A DNA stretch of 64,000 nucleotides from Haloplanus sp. XH21 (GCF_023276355.1 NZ_JALLPL010000001.1:744001-808000); one strand, 5' to 3'. Counted from the stretch's first letter, positions 37,570 through 46,731 are shown. Made by a program: numbers and translations. The notes: generated by a model from the letters alone, not told the origin.

Positions 37570-39452
37570 GTGACGGCCGACAGGAGTTCCACGACCTCAA
37601 ATCCCCCGCGGAGGCCCGGGACGCCATCGACTCGCTCGACCTGTCGCCCGCCGACGAGACGGTTCCGCTCGACGAGGCGCGGGGCCGCGTCCTCGCGGAG
37701 CGCATCGACGCCGGCCTCGACGTGCCAGGGTTCGACCGCGCGAGCATGGACGGCTACGCGGTGCGCGCCGAGGACACCTTCGGTGCCGACGAGGCCGACC
37801 CCGCTGTCCTCGAACAGGTCGGCTCGGTCCACGCCGGCGCCGAACCCGACGTGCGCGTCGACCCAGGCACCTGCGCCGAGATTTCGACGGGGGCGGTGAT
37901 GCCACCCGGCGCCGACGCCGTCGTCATGGTCGAGCGAACGGACGAGACGGCCGACGGCGTGGCGATCCGCACCTCGGTCGCGCCCGGCGACAACGTGATG
38001 GTCGCGGGCGCTGACGTGGCCGCGGGGTCACGTGCGCTCGGCCCCGGCACCCTGCTCACGCCGCGCGAAATCGGATTGCTGTCGGCGCTCGGCGTCGACG
38101 AGGTCCCCGTCCGCGGCACGCCGACGGTCGGTATCGTCTCCACCGGCGACGAACTCGTCCGCCCCGGTGAGACGCTCCGCAGCGAGGCCGGACAGATCTA
38201 CGATGTCAACTCCTACACCATCGCCGCGGGCGTCGAGGAAGCGGGCGGCGAGGCCGTCCTCTACCCCCACGCCGGCGACGATTACGACGAGATGGAGCGC
38301 CTCTTGGTCGAGGCTGCCGAGGAGTGTGATCTCGTGCTCTCCTCGGGGTCGACCTCCGCCAGCGCCGTCGATGTCATCTACCGCGTCATCGAGAGCGAGG
38401 GCGAACTCCTGCTGCACGGCGTCTCGGTCAAGCCGGGCAAGCCGATGCTCGTCGGGCACCTGGAGGACTCGGCGTACGTCGGCCTCCCCGGCTACCCCGT
38501 CTCCGCGCTCACCATCTTCCGAACCTTCGTCGCGCCGGCGATTCGCGCCGCGGCCGGCCTCCCCGCCCCTCAGACGGCGGCCGTCGAGGGGCGGATGGCC
38601 GTCCAGGAGCGATACGGCGAGGGGCGCACCAGACTCATGCCCGTCGGCCTCGTCGAAACCGACGAGGGAACGCTTGTCTACCCCGTCGACAAGGGAAGCG
38701 GGGCGACGACGAGTCTGGTCGAGGCCGACGGCGTCGTCGAAGTGGACGCCGACACCGCCTACCTCGCCGAGGGCGAGTCCGTGACGGTGCAGTTGTTCTC
38801 GCCCGACGTGCGCGCGCCGACCCTCCTCGGTGTCGGCGAGGACGACCCCGCGCTCTCGCGCTTGCTCGATCATCTGGAGCGCCCCCGCTATCTCGATGTC
38901 GGAAGCCGCCAGGCTCGGCGCCGCCTCCGCGACGGCGTCCCCGACGTGGCCGTCGTCACCGGCCCCAGCGACCGCGACGTGTCGGCCGTCGACCTCGGCG
39001 GGTGGCGTCGGGAGTGGGGTCTCGTCGTCCCCGATGGCAACCCCGACGCCATCACCGGCGTCGCCGACCTGGTGGACCGCGACCTCCGAGTCAGCAACCG
39101 CTCGCGGGATTCCGGGCTCCGGGCCAGCCTCGACGCCGAACTCGACGCCCTCGCGTCGGATCGCGGCGTCGACCGCCGGGACCTGACCGACGCCATCGAC
39201 GGCTACGAGCTGACGGTCAAGGGCTTCGAGAGCCCCGCGCGGAAGGTACTGGCCGGCGACGCCGACGCCGGACTCGGCCTGCGGGCGACGGCGCAAGCCC
39301 TCGACTGCGGGTTCGTTCCGCTCGGTACCGAGTCGGTTCGCGTCCTGGCGAACCCGGATCGAACCGAGAAAACGGGAGTCAAACAGCTCGAATCTGCCCT
39401 CGATACGCATTTCGACGACATCGTGGCGTCGCTCGCGGGCGTCGAACGCTAG
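37566..39452 (+). CDS. MoeA fused to a C-terminal periplasmic-binding-like (PBP) domain
   Basis: A 628-residue fusion. Residues 1-405 are MoeA: FDRASMDGYAVRAEDTFGAD, ISTGAVMPPGADAVVMVE, VGIVSTGDELVR, LSSGSTSASAVDVIY and LPGYPVSALTIFRTFVAP. After domain IV, residues 420-620 form a substrate-binding-like domain (ALSRLLDHLERPRYLDVGSR, then GNPDAITGVADLVDRDLRVSNRSRDSGLR, then DADAGLGLRATAQALDCGFVPLG), related to ModA/PBP-type folds. The fusion is known in archaea and may sense or deliver oxyanion or cofactor. It overlaps the upstream moeA by ATGA and shares a CTAG with the convergent HAD gene. Confidence 0.92.
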   Translation: MSDGRQEFHDLKSPAEARDAIDSLDLSPADETVPLDEARGRVLAERIDAGLDVPGFDRASMDGYAVRAEDTFGADEADPAVLEQVGSVHAGAEPDVRVDPGTCAEISTGAVMPPGADAVVMVERTDETADGVAIRTSVAPGDNVMVAGADVAAGSRALGPGTLLTPREIGLLSALGVDEVPVRGTPTVGIVSTGDELVRPGETLRSEAGQIYDVNSYTIAAGVEEAGGEAVLYPHAGDDYDEMERLLVEAAEECDLVLSSGSTSASAVDVIYRVIESEGELLLHGVSVKPGKPMLVGHLEDSAYVGLPGYPVSALTIFRTFVAPAIRAAAGLPAPQTAAVEGRMAVQERYGEGRTRLMPVGLVETDEGTLVYPVDKGSGATTSLVEADGVVEVDADTAYLAEGESVTVQLFSPDVRAPTLLGVGEDDPALSRLLDHLERPRYLDVGSRQARRRLRDGVPDVAVVTGPSDRDVSAVDLGGWRREWGLVVPDGNPDAITGVADLVDRDLRVSNRSRDSGLRASLDAELDALASDRGVDRRDLTDAIDGYELTVKGFESPARKVLAGDADAGLGLRATAQALDCGFVPLGTESVRVLANPDRTEKTGVKQLESALDTHFDDIVASLAGVER

Positions 39453-40135
39453 TCGCTGCCCGTCGGCGTCGCGGCGCGACCGACCGCGTCGTCGGATGTC
39501 GTCATCCTTCGCAGTTCGTCGAGCGACTCGACCCGATAGTCGCCGAGGACACACCGCCCGCGGCGGTCCGGGCCGTGGCGTTCGACGTGAACGCCGTCGA
39601 GGCCGGCGTTCCACGCGGCGCCGATGTCGTTCGGCCCGTCGCCGGCGAGGATGCCGTCGTCCTCGTCGTCGACGCCGATATCGGACATGGCGAGATAGAC
39701 GGGGGCAGGATCGGGTTTCCATCCAATCTCACCGGTACAGGAGACGACCGTATCGAACCAGTCGCGGATGCCGACGTGATCGAGCACCGGGTCGACGAGA
39801 TACTCCTGGCAGTGGGTGACGAGACCGACGGGCCGATCGAGGTCCGCAACGAACGCGGCGTCGTCGTGGAGGTAGGTCGCCTCGGCGCGGTCGGCCGGAT
39901 TCTCCGCGTCATGTAGGGCGTCCCAGAAGGTGTCGGGGTCGACGCCCCACTCCACCAACTGCGCCTCGCGGGCGCCCGAGAGACCGTGCCAGAGCACTTC
40001 GACCTCGTGGTCGGAGAAGGTGCGGTCGATCCGATCTCCGACGCGGTCGAACACGTCGCGGGCGTACGATGGTTCCACGTCCACGAGCGTTCCGTCGAGG
40101 TCGAACAGCCAGAAATCGTAGGCGTGTGCGACCAT
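39449..40135 (-). CDS. HAD-superfamily hydrolase
   Basis: A 228-residue HAD phosphatase-like protein. Motif I is FWLFDLDGTLVDVEPSYA (nucleophile Asp), motif II is the Thr of LVTHCQEYL, and motif III/IV are KPDPAPVYLAM (Lys) and LAGDGPNDIGAAWNAGL (Asp pair). A helical cap lies between motifs I and II. It resembles phosphoglycolate phosphatase-like enzymes, but the substrate is undetermined. Start 40135 places motif I near the N-terminus. Convergent with moeA2, with a 4-base overlap. Confidence 0.9.
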   Translation of the reverse strand: MVAHAYDFWLFDLDGTLVDVEPSYARDVFDRVGDRIDRTFSDHEVEVLWHGLSGAREAQLVEWGVDPDTFWDALHDAENPADRAEATYLHDDAAFVADLDRPVGLVTHCQEYLVDPVLDHVGIRDWFDTVVSCTGEIGWKPDPAPVYLAMSDIGVDDEDDGILAGDGPNDIGAAWNAGLDGVHVERHGPDRRGRCVLGDYRVESLDELRRMTTSDDAVGRAATPTGSD

Positions 40136-40178
40136 TCGAATACGGCTAGACGGGGGTGAAACAAGTGTGTTCCGCCCG

Positions 40179-40535
40179 TCACTCGACGCGGATCGAACTC
40201 CCCAGATGCGCGTGCAGCACTTCCCGCGGCGCGTCGTCGAAGTCGTCGGCGTCGGCGATGGCCTCGCGGAGGGCGTCGCGATACGCCTCGGCGGTGCGCA
40301 GTTCACTGAACGTGATGTCGGTGACGGTGACGCCGAGCCACTCCTCGGCCCGCCGGCGGAGGTAGTCCTCGTCGCTCACCTCGCCGTGCCACAGCGCGTC
40401 GCGGAAGAACAGCCAGCCGTCAGTCCCCGGTTCGGCGGCGGGTTTCGTGACCACCGTCTCGAAGGTGTCGGGGTCGGCGTCGACGCCGACGGGGTCGAGG
40501 CGAAAGGTCACGCGGAAGACGTAGGTGGCGCTCAT
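40179..40535 (-). CDS. LWR-salt family protein
   Basis: A 118-residue acidic protein that matches the haloarchaeal LWR-salt family as I recall it: MSATYVFRVTFRLDP, then FFRDALWHGEVSDEDYLRRR, then VTVTDITFSELRTAEAYRDAL. The function of the family is unknown. Its start overlaps the stop of the pterin dehydratase gene by one base (TGATG), so they are co-translated. Confidence 0.75.
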   Translation of the reverse strand: MSATYVFRVTFRLDPVGVDADPDTFETVVTKPAAEPGTDGWLFFRDALWHGEVSDEDYLRRRAEEWLGVTVTDITFSELRTAEAYRDALREAIADADDFDDAPREVLHAHLGSSIRVE

Positions 40536-40810
40536 CAGCGCTCGGCGTCGAACAGTTTGGCGAGGCGGATGTCGGTGTCGGTGATGCCGCCCGCCTCGTG
40601 GCTGGTCAGTCGCACTTCCACCTCGTCGTACCGGATGCAGATCTCCGGATGATGGAACTCTTCGTCGGCCACTTCCCCAACCCGGGTGGCGAAGGTGACG
40701 CCGTCGAGGTAGTTATCGAAGGGGTAGACGCGGACGATTTCGTTGCCGTCGCGCTCCCACTCCGGCGGAAGCCGTCGCTCGATTTCGTCGTCGTCGAGAC
40801 GTTCGGCCAT
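40535..40810 (-). CDS. Pterin-4a-carbinolamine dehydratase (4a-hydroxytetrahydrobiopterin dehydratase)
   Basis: A 91-residue PCD/DCoH-fold protein. The active-site signature (E/D)-x3-H-H-P-E is present as EEFHHPEICIRYDEVEVRLTSHEAGGITDTDIRLA, including the third histidine. PCDs recycle carbinolamine pterins and in other prokaryotes have been linked to molybdopterin; moeA genes are 1 kb away, a possible link only. Start 40810 gives MAERLDDDEIER. Confidence 0.93.
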   Translation of the reverse strand: MAERLDDDEIERRLPPEWERDGNEIVRVYPFDNYLDGVTFATRVGEVADEEFHHPEICIRYDEVEVRLTSHEAGGITDTDIRLAKLFDAER

Positions 40811-40855
40811 ACGGATACGTCCATCGGACACCGGATAATGATTGGGGTGGGTGTC

Positions 40856-42190
40856 TCAGTCCTCGCGCAACCGCTCGCGGACGTGCCGTGGGGCGTCGCT
40901 GCCCTCGATCCCCTCCCGGGGCGCCTCCGCCGTCGTTGGCGACGGGTGATCGCCGAACTCGGGATCGAACAGGCTGAGCGCGGTCTGGATCGTTTCCCAG
41001 TCGTCCTCGGCGGCGGCGTCGCGGAGGCTCTTGGTCGGCGCCGAGAGCAACTGCCCGACGAGGGCGTCCGCGAGCGCCGCGACCGTCTCGCGTTGCTCGT
41101 CGGTCAACTCGCCCTGGGCCTCCAGTTGGGAGTACGCCGTGCGGAGTTCTCGCTCTTTGACCATCTCCGCGCTCTCGTACATCGCGGCGATGGCCTCGTC
41201 GGCCTGCTGGCGCTTGAACGAGTCGAGCAGGCGGTCGAACTCCTCGTCGATCATGCGCTCGACGGTGGCCGCAGCCTCCCGGCGCCGTTCGCGCGTGTCG
41301 GCGGTGATGGATTCGAGCGAGTCGATGTCGAACGCGTCGACGGCCGCCAGCTCCACGACCGCGGGGTCGACGTCCCGTGGCTGGGCGAGGTCGATGACGA
41401 GCGTCTCGCCCGCCGTCGCGAGATCCGATCGATCGAGGACGTGGTCGGGGCTGTTCGTGGCCGTGACGAGTACGTCGGCCCGTTCGGCGGCCGCGGCGGC
41501 GGCGTCGAGGGCGACAGCCGAGGCCGTCGTCTCCACGTCTTCGGCGAGGTGGGTGGCGTGCGGGACCGTCCGGTTGGCGACGACGATGTTCGTGACCGGC
41601 GTGTCGTCGAAGGCGCGGGCCGCGAGTCGGCCCATCTCGCCGGCGCCGACGACCATCGCCGTCGCACCGTCGAGGTCGCGCTCCTGCGCGGCGAGTTCGA
41701 CGGCCGCGCTGCCGAGCGAGACGACGCCCTCGTTGATCGTCGTCTCGGTGCGTGCGCGCTCGCCGACGTGGATCGCTTTCGTGATGGCGGGCTCGAGTAC
41801 CGGACCGACTCCGCCGACGCCGCGTGCCGTCTCGAACGCCGTCCGGAGTTGGCCGATGATCTGGTTCTCGCCGAGAACGAGGGATTCCAGCCCGGCCGCG
41901 ACACGCATCAGGTGGCGGAGGCTGGTCTCGTGGTTGAGTTCCCGGACGGCGTCCCCGTCGACCGGCGCTGCGAAGTCGGCCAGTGCCTCGCGGCCGACCG
42001 TAGCGTCCGCGGTCACGACGTACGCCTCGGCCCGGTTACAGGTCTGGAGCGCGAACGCCTCGTCGACGCCGTCGCTCGCCAGCAGGTCACGCACGACGGC
42101 TGCCTCGTCGTCGCCCGCGACGGCCTCGATCTCGTCCACGGTGGCGTGCTGGTGGGATACCGTGACGCCCTGGAGGACACCCGTCTTCAT
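40856..42190 (-). CDS. hemA: Glutamyl-tRNA reductase
   Basis: It reduces Glu-tRNA to glutamate-1-semialdehyde, the first committed step of C5-route tetrapyrrole synthesis. The 444-residue protein has the catalytic cysteine in FALQTCNRAEAYVV (about C50), ESLVLGENQIIGQLR, the NADPH Rossmann segment AMVVGAGEMGRLAARAF and a C-terminal dimerisation helix region (ERMIDEEFDRLLDSFKRQQADEAI). In several haloarchaea sirC precedes hemA; here no such gene is upstream. Confidence 0.95.
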   Translation of the reverse strand: MKTGVLQGVTVSHQHATVDEIEAVAGDDEAAVVRDLLASDGVDEAFALQTCNRAEAYVVTADATVGREALADFAAPVDGDAVRELNHETSLRHLMRVAAGLESLVLGENQIIGQLRTAFETARGVGGVGPVLEPAITKAIHVGERARTETTINEGVVSLGSAAVELAAQERDLDGATAMVVGAGEMGRLAARAFDDTPVTNIVVANRTVPHATHLAEDVETTASAVALDAAAAAAERADVLVTATNSPDHVLDRSDLATAGETLVIDLAQPRDVDPAVVELAAVDAFDIDSLESITADTRERRREAAATVERMIDEEFDRLLDSFKRQQADEAIAAMYESAEMVKERELRTAYSQLEAQGELTDEQRETVAALADALVGQLLSAPTKSLRDAAAEDDWETIQTALSLFDPEFGDHPSPTTAEAPREGIEGSDAPRHVRERLRED

Positions 42191-42503
42191 CGTCGCTCCG
42201 TTCGAGATACGTAGATCATGCGCTCCGATTCGGCCGAGGATTCGGGACGGCGCTACCTAAACTCTTCCACTGCCGTGTCGCCCGCCGCGCGCGTGCCGTC
42301 GGGCGGTCGAACCCGTGAGTCCGCCCGTCCTGCTGGGCCGAGCGCGCTCTCGTTGGAGCGCGCTCCGTCGCTCGGCGCGGCGCGTGGTCTCCCTGGGTCC
42401 GGTGCATACACTTCCGTCCTCGATACGGCGCCTTAAACGTCTCGTCGTCTCCCGAGGCGTGGGGACGGAAGGCTCATGCGCATCCGCTCCGTACGCGGCG
42501 CCG
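42191..42503. other. 313-bp noncoding interval between hemA and the rhodanese gene
   Basis: I see no credible ORF or tRNA. It holds both divergent promoters and two perfect palindromes, GAGCGCGCTC (42340-42349) and GGAGCGCGCTCC (42355-42366), five bases apart, which look like a dimeric operator. An AT-rich ccttaaacg near 42430-42438 may be the promoter box for the rhodanese gene. Confidence 0.45.
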
Positions 42504-43232
42504 ATGACGACCTCTCGACGGACCTTCCTCGCCGCAGCGAGCGTGACGCTGGGTGGCGTCGCCGGCTGTCTCGGCGGCGGTGGCGGCAGCGGTAGCGCAT
42601 CGAACCTCGGCGGCTACGAGTCGACGACGACCGACGGACAGGTCGTTCCGCTGGCGCCGCTCTCGGATGTGGTCGAGTGGTACAACAACGGCGACGCCCG
42701 CTTCGCGGACGCCCGCTCTCGGACCGCCTACGAGGAGTCACACATCGAGGGCGCCGTCTGGAGTCCCGCTCGCCACGGTCAGCGCACCGACGACCCGGTC
42801 GAGGCCTGGGACACCGACACGCTGATCGTCACGTACTGTGGCTGCCCCCATCACCTCTCGTCGATGCGGGCGGCGTCGCTCATCGACTCGGGGTACGAGC
42901 GCGTGGCCGCCCTCGACGAGGGATTCTGGGCGTGGCAGGACGGCGGCTATCCGGTGACAGGGTCCAGCGCCGACGTGGAACCGACCCTTCGTGTCGTGGA
43001 GGGGCGCACCGATCCGACCTTCGCCGGCGAGTGGGCGTGGGCGCGTCACGACCCCTCCGGACAGCGCGAGGTCGCCCCCATCGCCGACGACGGGTCGTAC
43101 GCGCTCAACGTCCGCTTTGCCGACGTGGGTCCCGACGACCCGATCCGGATCACGACGCCGGCCTACGAACTCTCGGCGGCGGCCGCGTCGTTGGCGGCGG
43201 GCGTCATCGGCGCCGACGGCCGACTCATATGA
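42504..43232 (+). CDS. Exported rhodanese-domain lipoprotein
   Basis: A 242-residue protein with a Tat/lipoprotein signal (SRRTFLAAASVTLGGVAGC, lipobox Cys at about residue 22), so probably membrane-anchored outside the cell. Residues 50-150 form a rhodanese domain: ARFADARSRTAYEESHIEGA, then the active-site loop VTYCGCPHHLSSMRAA with catalytic Cys, then DEGFWAWQDGGYPV. A C-terminal domain of about 80 residues (AWARHDPSGQREVAP) is unassigned. It may act in sulfur transfer or redox signalling at the cell surface. Confidence 0.87.
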   Translation: MTTSRRTFLAAASVTLGGVAGCLGGGGGSGSASNLGGYESTTTDGQVVPLAPLSDVVEWYNNGDARFADARSRTAYEESHIEGAVWSPARHGQRTDDPVEAWDTDTLIVTYCGCPHHLSSMRAASLIDSGYERVAALDEGFWAWQDGGYPVTGSSADVEPTLRVVEGRTDPTFAGEWAWARHDPSGQREVAPIADDGSYALNVRFADVGPDDPIRITTPAYELSAAAASLAAGVIGADGRLI

Positions 43233-43253
43233 AGTAGCGGAAGTCAGCAGCTA

Positions 43254-43304
43254 CGGGTTATTGTAAGCCAGTCCCGGCGAGAATCTCTGGACAGTTACGA
43301 TAAT
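43254..43304. repeat. Imperfect hairpin between convergent genes
   Basis: TTATTGTAA (43258-43266) pairs with TTACGATAA (43295-43303) with one mismatch, and CCAG (43268-43271) pairs with CTGG (43287-43290). It resembles a degenerate, shorter version of the 3360-3441 palindrome, sharing ATTGTAA and the inner CCAG/CTGG. It lies between the ends of the rhodanese and DUF5778-like genes and may act as a bidirectional terminator. Confidence 0.45.
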
Positions 43305-43310
43305 TCCTTA

Positions 43311-43742
43311 TCAGTTGGACCGCTCGGCGGTCATGTCGTCGTTCTCGTCGAGGACGACGCTCGTCACGTCGTAGCCGCGGTCGCGGAGGGCCGCGACCAG
43401 CGCTTCTTGGTCCAGGTCGGCTTCGTAGTAGAACACGATGTCGAACGTTCCCTCACGGAGGAGTTGCTGACACTCCCAGACGAACTCCTCGCCGTCGACC
43501 GTGAGCCCCTGAAACTGGTTCGAGGAGAAGTCGGCGTCGTCGTTGCCGGCGTAGATGTACGTCTCGCCCTTGCCGGCGTGGTCGGCGATGACCTCGTTGA
43601 GTTCGACCGTGAGTTCGTGCATCTCGAGGTCCTCTTGGCCCGTCAGGTCGGTGTGGACGATGGCGCCGGCGAGATCGATATCGCCCGGTTCGAGCAGCGC
43701 TTTCGTCCGCTGGTAGAGGTCGTGGTCGAGTACGTCGCTCAT
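43311..43742 (-). CDS. DUF5778-family haloarchaeal protein
   Basis: A 143-residue acidic protein matching what I recall of the DUF5778 family: SDVLDHDLYQRTKALLEPGD, then GETYIYAGNDDADFSSNQFQ, then EGTFDIVFYYEADLDQEALV. The function is unknown; no catalytic motif stands out. It is on the same strand as, and 44 bp downstream of, the Lrp-type regulator. Confidence 0.75.
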   Translation of the reverse strand: MSDVLDHDLYQRTKALLEPGDIDLAGAIVHTDLTGQEDLEMHELTVELNEVIADHAGKGETYIYAGNDDADFSSNQFQGLTVDGEEFVWECQQLLREGTFDIVFYYEADLDQEALVAALRDRGYDVTSVVLDENDDMTAERSN

Positions 43743-43786
43743 GGCCGTTCGTATGCTGGCGCGGATTTACCGCTGGCGGTTTCGCG

Positions 43787-44200
43787 CTACCCCAGGCGCT
43801 CGTCGAGAATGAGCCGCGTTTTCGTGTTCTGCACCTCGTCTAAGTCCCGCGTCTTCGTGATGAGTTCGTTGACGGCGCGGGTGTCGGTGGCGTCGACGAC
43901 CATGACGATGTCCTCCTCACCCGAGACCTGCCAGACGAAGTCCACCTCGTCCCACTCGGCGATCCGGTCGGAGACGCCCGTGGTGTCCACGTCGACGGCG
44001 ACGGAGACCTCGATCATCGCTTTTACGTTGCCGGTGTGTGTCGCGACGGTGAAGCGCTCGATGATCCCCTCGTCGACGAGGCGTTCGACCCGGTTGCGGA
44101 CCGTTCCCTCCGACGTGTCGACCCGGTCGGCGATCTCGGTGTAGGGCGTCCGCGAATCCCGCCGGAGGATGCTCAGAATCCGCCGGTCCAGTTCGTCCAT
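43787..44200 (-). CDS. Lrp/AsnC-family transcriptional regulator
   Basis: A 137-residue protein with an N-terminal winged HTH (MDELDRRILSILRRDSRTPY, TEIADRVDTSEGTVRNRVERL) and a C-terminal RAM ligand-binding domain (KAMIEVSVAVDVDTTGVSDRI, then GEEDIVMVVDATDTRAVNELI). It is divergent from carA with 97 bp between, so it may regulate carA in response to an amino acid; this is inferred from position only. Confidence 0.92.
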   Translation of the reverse strand: MDELDRRILSILRRDSRTPYTEIADRVDTSEGTVRNRVERLVDEGIIERFTVATHTGNVKAMIEVSVAVDVDTTGVSDRIAEWDEVDFVWQVSGEEDIVMVVDATDTRAVNELITKTRDLDEVQNTKTRLILDERLG

Positions 44201-44297
44201 GCGCTCCCTTGATCCGTTGGCCCCTTACCGATTGCGAATTTCGTAACGTGGCTTCGAAAGGAAGGCTTATTGGTGGCGCTTCCCTGTGTTTCTCGTA

Positions 44298-45365
44298 ATG
44301 TCGGACGCCTATCTCGCACTGGAGGACGGCCGCGTCGTGGAAGCGCGCGGTCGTGCTCCGGGTCGGACGCGCGGCGAACTGGTCTTTACGACCGCGTACA
44401 CGGGGTACGAGGAGAGCCTCACCGATCCCTCGTACGCCGAGCAGGTACTGACGTTCTCCTACCCCCTGATCGGCAACTACGGCGTCCGATCCGAGCGGTT
44501 CGAATCGGATCACATCCAGCCCCAGGCCGCCATCGCGCGAGAGTTCACCGAGGAGGTCGTCGAGTGGTGTGAGTCGGAGGACGTCCCCGCCATCGACCAC
44601 CTCGACACTCGCGACCTCGTCACCTCCATCCGCGAGGAGGGTGCGATGAAATGCGGGCTGGCTGTCGGCCCCGACGCGACGCCCGAAGCGGCGAAGGAAG
44701 AACTCGACGCCTGCAAGGGCATGAGCGAGCACACCGACATCGGCGCGCAGGTGAGCGTCGACGACCCAGAGGTCTACGAGGGCGGCGCGGCCGCGACGGT
44801 CGCCCTCATCGACTGCGGCGCCAAGGGATCGATCATCGACTCCCTGGTCGAGCGCAACGCCACGGTTCACGTCCTGCCGTACGACGCGACGCCGGCGGAC
44901 GTGGCCGCCGTCGACCCCGACGTGCTCTTCATCTCGAACGGCCCCGGCGACCCCGTCAACTTCGAGGCCGCCGAACAGCTGGTGTCGGAGTATCTCGGCG
45001 ACCTGCCCGTCGCCGGCATCTGTCTCGGCCAGCAGGTCGTCGCCAACGCCCTCGGCGGCAGCACCGAGAAGATGGCCTTCGGCCACCGCGGCGTCAACCA
45101 GCCCGTCCGTGACCTGGAGACCGACCGCGTCGTCATGACGACCCAGAACCACGGCTACACGGTCGGCGACCCCGGCGACCGCCTCGACGTGACTCAGGTG
45201 AACGTCAACGACGGCACCGCGGAAGGCCTTGCCAACGAGGACCTGGGCGTCATCACCCGGCAGTACCACCCCGAGGCCAACCCCGGTCCCCACGACTCCC
45301 TCGATTTCTTCGACGACGTCCTCGACCTGGTGTCGGCGGACGCTCCAGTCGCCGCCTCGGACTAA
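44298..45365 (+). CDS. carA: Carbamoyl-phosphate synthase small subunit
   Basis: The glutaminase subunit that feeds ammonia to CarB for arginine and pyrimidine synthesis. The 355-residue protein starts MSDAYLALEDGRVVEARGRA, has the CarA domain (TAYTGYEESLTDPSYAEQVLTFSYPLIGNYG) and a class I GATase domain with SNGPGDP, the nucleophile Cys in GICLGQQVVANALGG and the His-Glu pair in RQYHPEANPGP. carB is not adjacent here. A box gcttattgg about 30 nt upstream suggests a leaderless mRNA. Confidence 0.96.
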   Translation: MSDAYLALEDGRVVEARGRAPGRTRGELVFTTAYTGYEESLTDPSYAEQVLTFSYPLIGNYGVRSERFESDHIQPQAAIAREFTEEVVEWCESEDVPAIDHLDTRDLVTSIREEGAMKCGLAVGPDATPEAAKEELDACKGMSEHTDIGAQVSVDDPEVYEGGAAATVALIDCGAKGSIIDSLVERNATVHVLPYDATPADVAAVDPDVLFISNGPGDPVNFEAAEQLVSEYLGDLPVAGICLGQQVVANALGGSTEKMAFGHRGVNQPVRDLETDRVVMTTQNHGYTVGDPGDRLDVTQVNVNDGTAEGLANEDLGVITRQYHPEANPGPHDSLDFFDDVLDLVSADAPVAASD

Positions 45366-45371
45366 CCGCGG

Positions 45372-46700
45372 TCACTCCGTCACCGTCTCTTCACGTGCGA
45401 TCCGCCGGAGGAGCACCACGATCACTGGCAGGACGACCACTGCGCCAGCGACGAAGGGTGACCAGTAGACCAACGCGTACAGCGCCGCTGCCGCGGGCGG
45501 GCCGACCGTCCGGCCGAGACTCCCCGCGCCCTGTGTAACGCCGAAGGCAGTGCCCTGTTCCGCCGGTCCGGCACTCACCGAGACGAGCGCCGCCAGCGAC
45601 GGGTTGAGGAGGCCGTTTCCCAGCGAAAGTAGCCCCAACACGCCAAGCAGGGCCACGAGTTCGCGGGTGAGCCACGCCGGACCCCCCGGCGCCGGTACGA
45701 CGCTCCCGAGTTCCGGGGCGAACGGGAGGGCGGCAAGCGAAACGAGCAGGAGCGCTGCGCCCACGACGGCGAGGCGTCCGGAGCCGATGCGGTCGGAGAG
45801 GCGCCCCACGAGCACCCCCTGATTCACTGCGCCGAGTACGCCGACGTAGGTGAGCAACAGCGCCGCTCCGGTGGCGTCGAACCGGTACGCGCTCGCGTCG
45901 GCGACGAAGGGGATGAACATGACCTGCACGCCGGCGAAGGCGACGGAGATGAGAAAGAACGCGAGCACGAGGCCCCGAAGTCGCGGATCACGGAGGGCGT
46001 CGACGAACTGCGAGACGAGCGTGGTTCGCTCCGCCGGCGCGCGGTGGCGGTCGGGTTCGTCGAGGGCGACGCATGCGACCCCGAGGGCGACGAGGCTCAT
46101 CCCCGCCGCGCCGAACGCGGGTAGCGAGAACCGCGTCGCCGGGATGGGGAGCGTCGACGCCATCCGAACCGCCGTCTCGCTCGCCAGCGCGCCGCCGATG
46201 GCCGGGCCGAAGATGAACCCCAGACTGAACGCGGCGCCGACGAGGCCGAGCGCCCGCGTCCGGCGCTCCGGTGGCGTCACGTCCGCCACGTACGCCTGCG
46301 CCGCGGCGATGTTGCCGCCCATCGCTCCGGCGAGGGCGCGGGCGAGAAAGAGCGTCGCGACGCCGCCGACGACGCCCCCGGCGGTACCGGCCTGGTCCGC
46401 GAGGCCGAAGACGGTCCACGCGACGGCGCTGCCCGCGAGCGAGAACAGGATCACCGGTCGCCGTCCCCAGCGGTCGGAGTACCGACCCAGCGCGGGGGCG
46501 GCGAGAAACTGCGTCAGCGAGTACGTCGCCGCCAACAGGCCGATGAACACGTCGCCGACGCCGAAACTCCGGACGTAGTACGGGAGGATGGGAACAACAA
46601 TGCCGAAGCCGACGAGGTCGAGGAAGACGACGAACACCACGGTCGCCACCGCCCGGCGAGGTCGAGCAACGACGCCCGCCGCTCCGCTGGGGACGCTCAT
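45372..46700 (-). CDS. MFS transporter, TetA-like drug exporter group
   Basis: A 442-residue protein with about twelve hydrophobic segments and the MFS signature between TM2 and TM3 (GRYSDRWGRRPVILFSL), repeated at the second half (GRLSDRIGSGRLAVVG). TM5 carries the antiporter motif region GAAFSLGFIFGPAIGGALA. It resembles TetA-type proton antiporters; the substrate is unknown. It converges on carA with 6 bp between and is divergent from thrB, with an inverted repeat in the shared promoter region. Confidence 0.9.
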   Translation of the reverse strand: MSVPSGAAGVVARPRRAVATVVFVVFLDLVGFGIVVPILPYYVRSFGVGDVFIGLLAATYSLTQFLAAPALGRYSDRWGRRPVILFSLAGSAVAWTVFGLADQAGTAGGVVGGVATLFLARALAGAMGGNIAAAQAYVADVTPPERRTRALGLVGAAFSLGFIFGPAIGGALASETAVRMASTLPIPATRFSLPAFGAAGMSLVALGVACVALDEPDRHRAPAERTTLVSQFVDALRDPRLRGLVLAFFLISVAFAGVQVMFIPFVADASAYRFDATGAALLLTYVGVLGAVNQGVLVGRLSDRIGSGRLAVVGAALLLVSLAALPFAPELGSVVPAPGGPAWLTRELVALLGVLGLLSLGNGLLNPSLAALVSVSAGPAEQGTAFGVTQGAGSLGRTVGPPAAAALYALVYWSPFVAGAVVVLPVIVVLLRRIAREETVTE

Positions 46701-46731
46701 ACCGGCAGGGGTGGGGCCAGCCACCTCTCGC

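Noticed and set aside
42290-42330. A tRNA T-arm-like text (ggtcgaaccc) upstream of the rhodanese gene
   Set aside because: No acceptor, D-arm or anticodon stem can be built around it on either strand.
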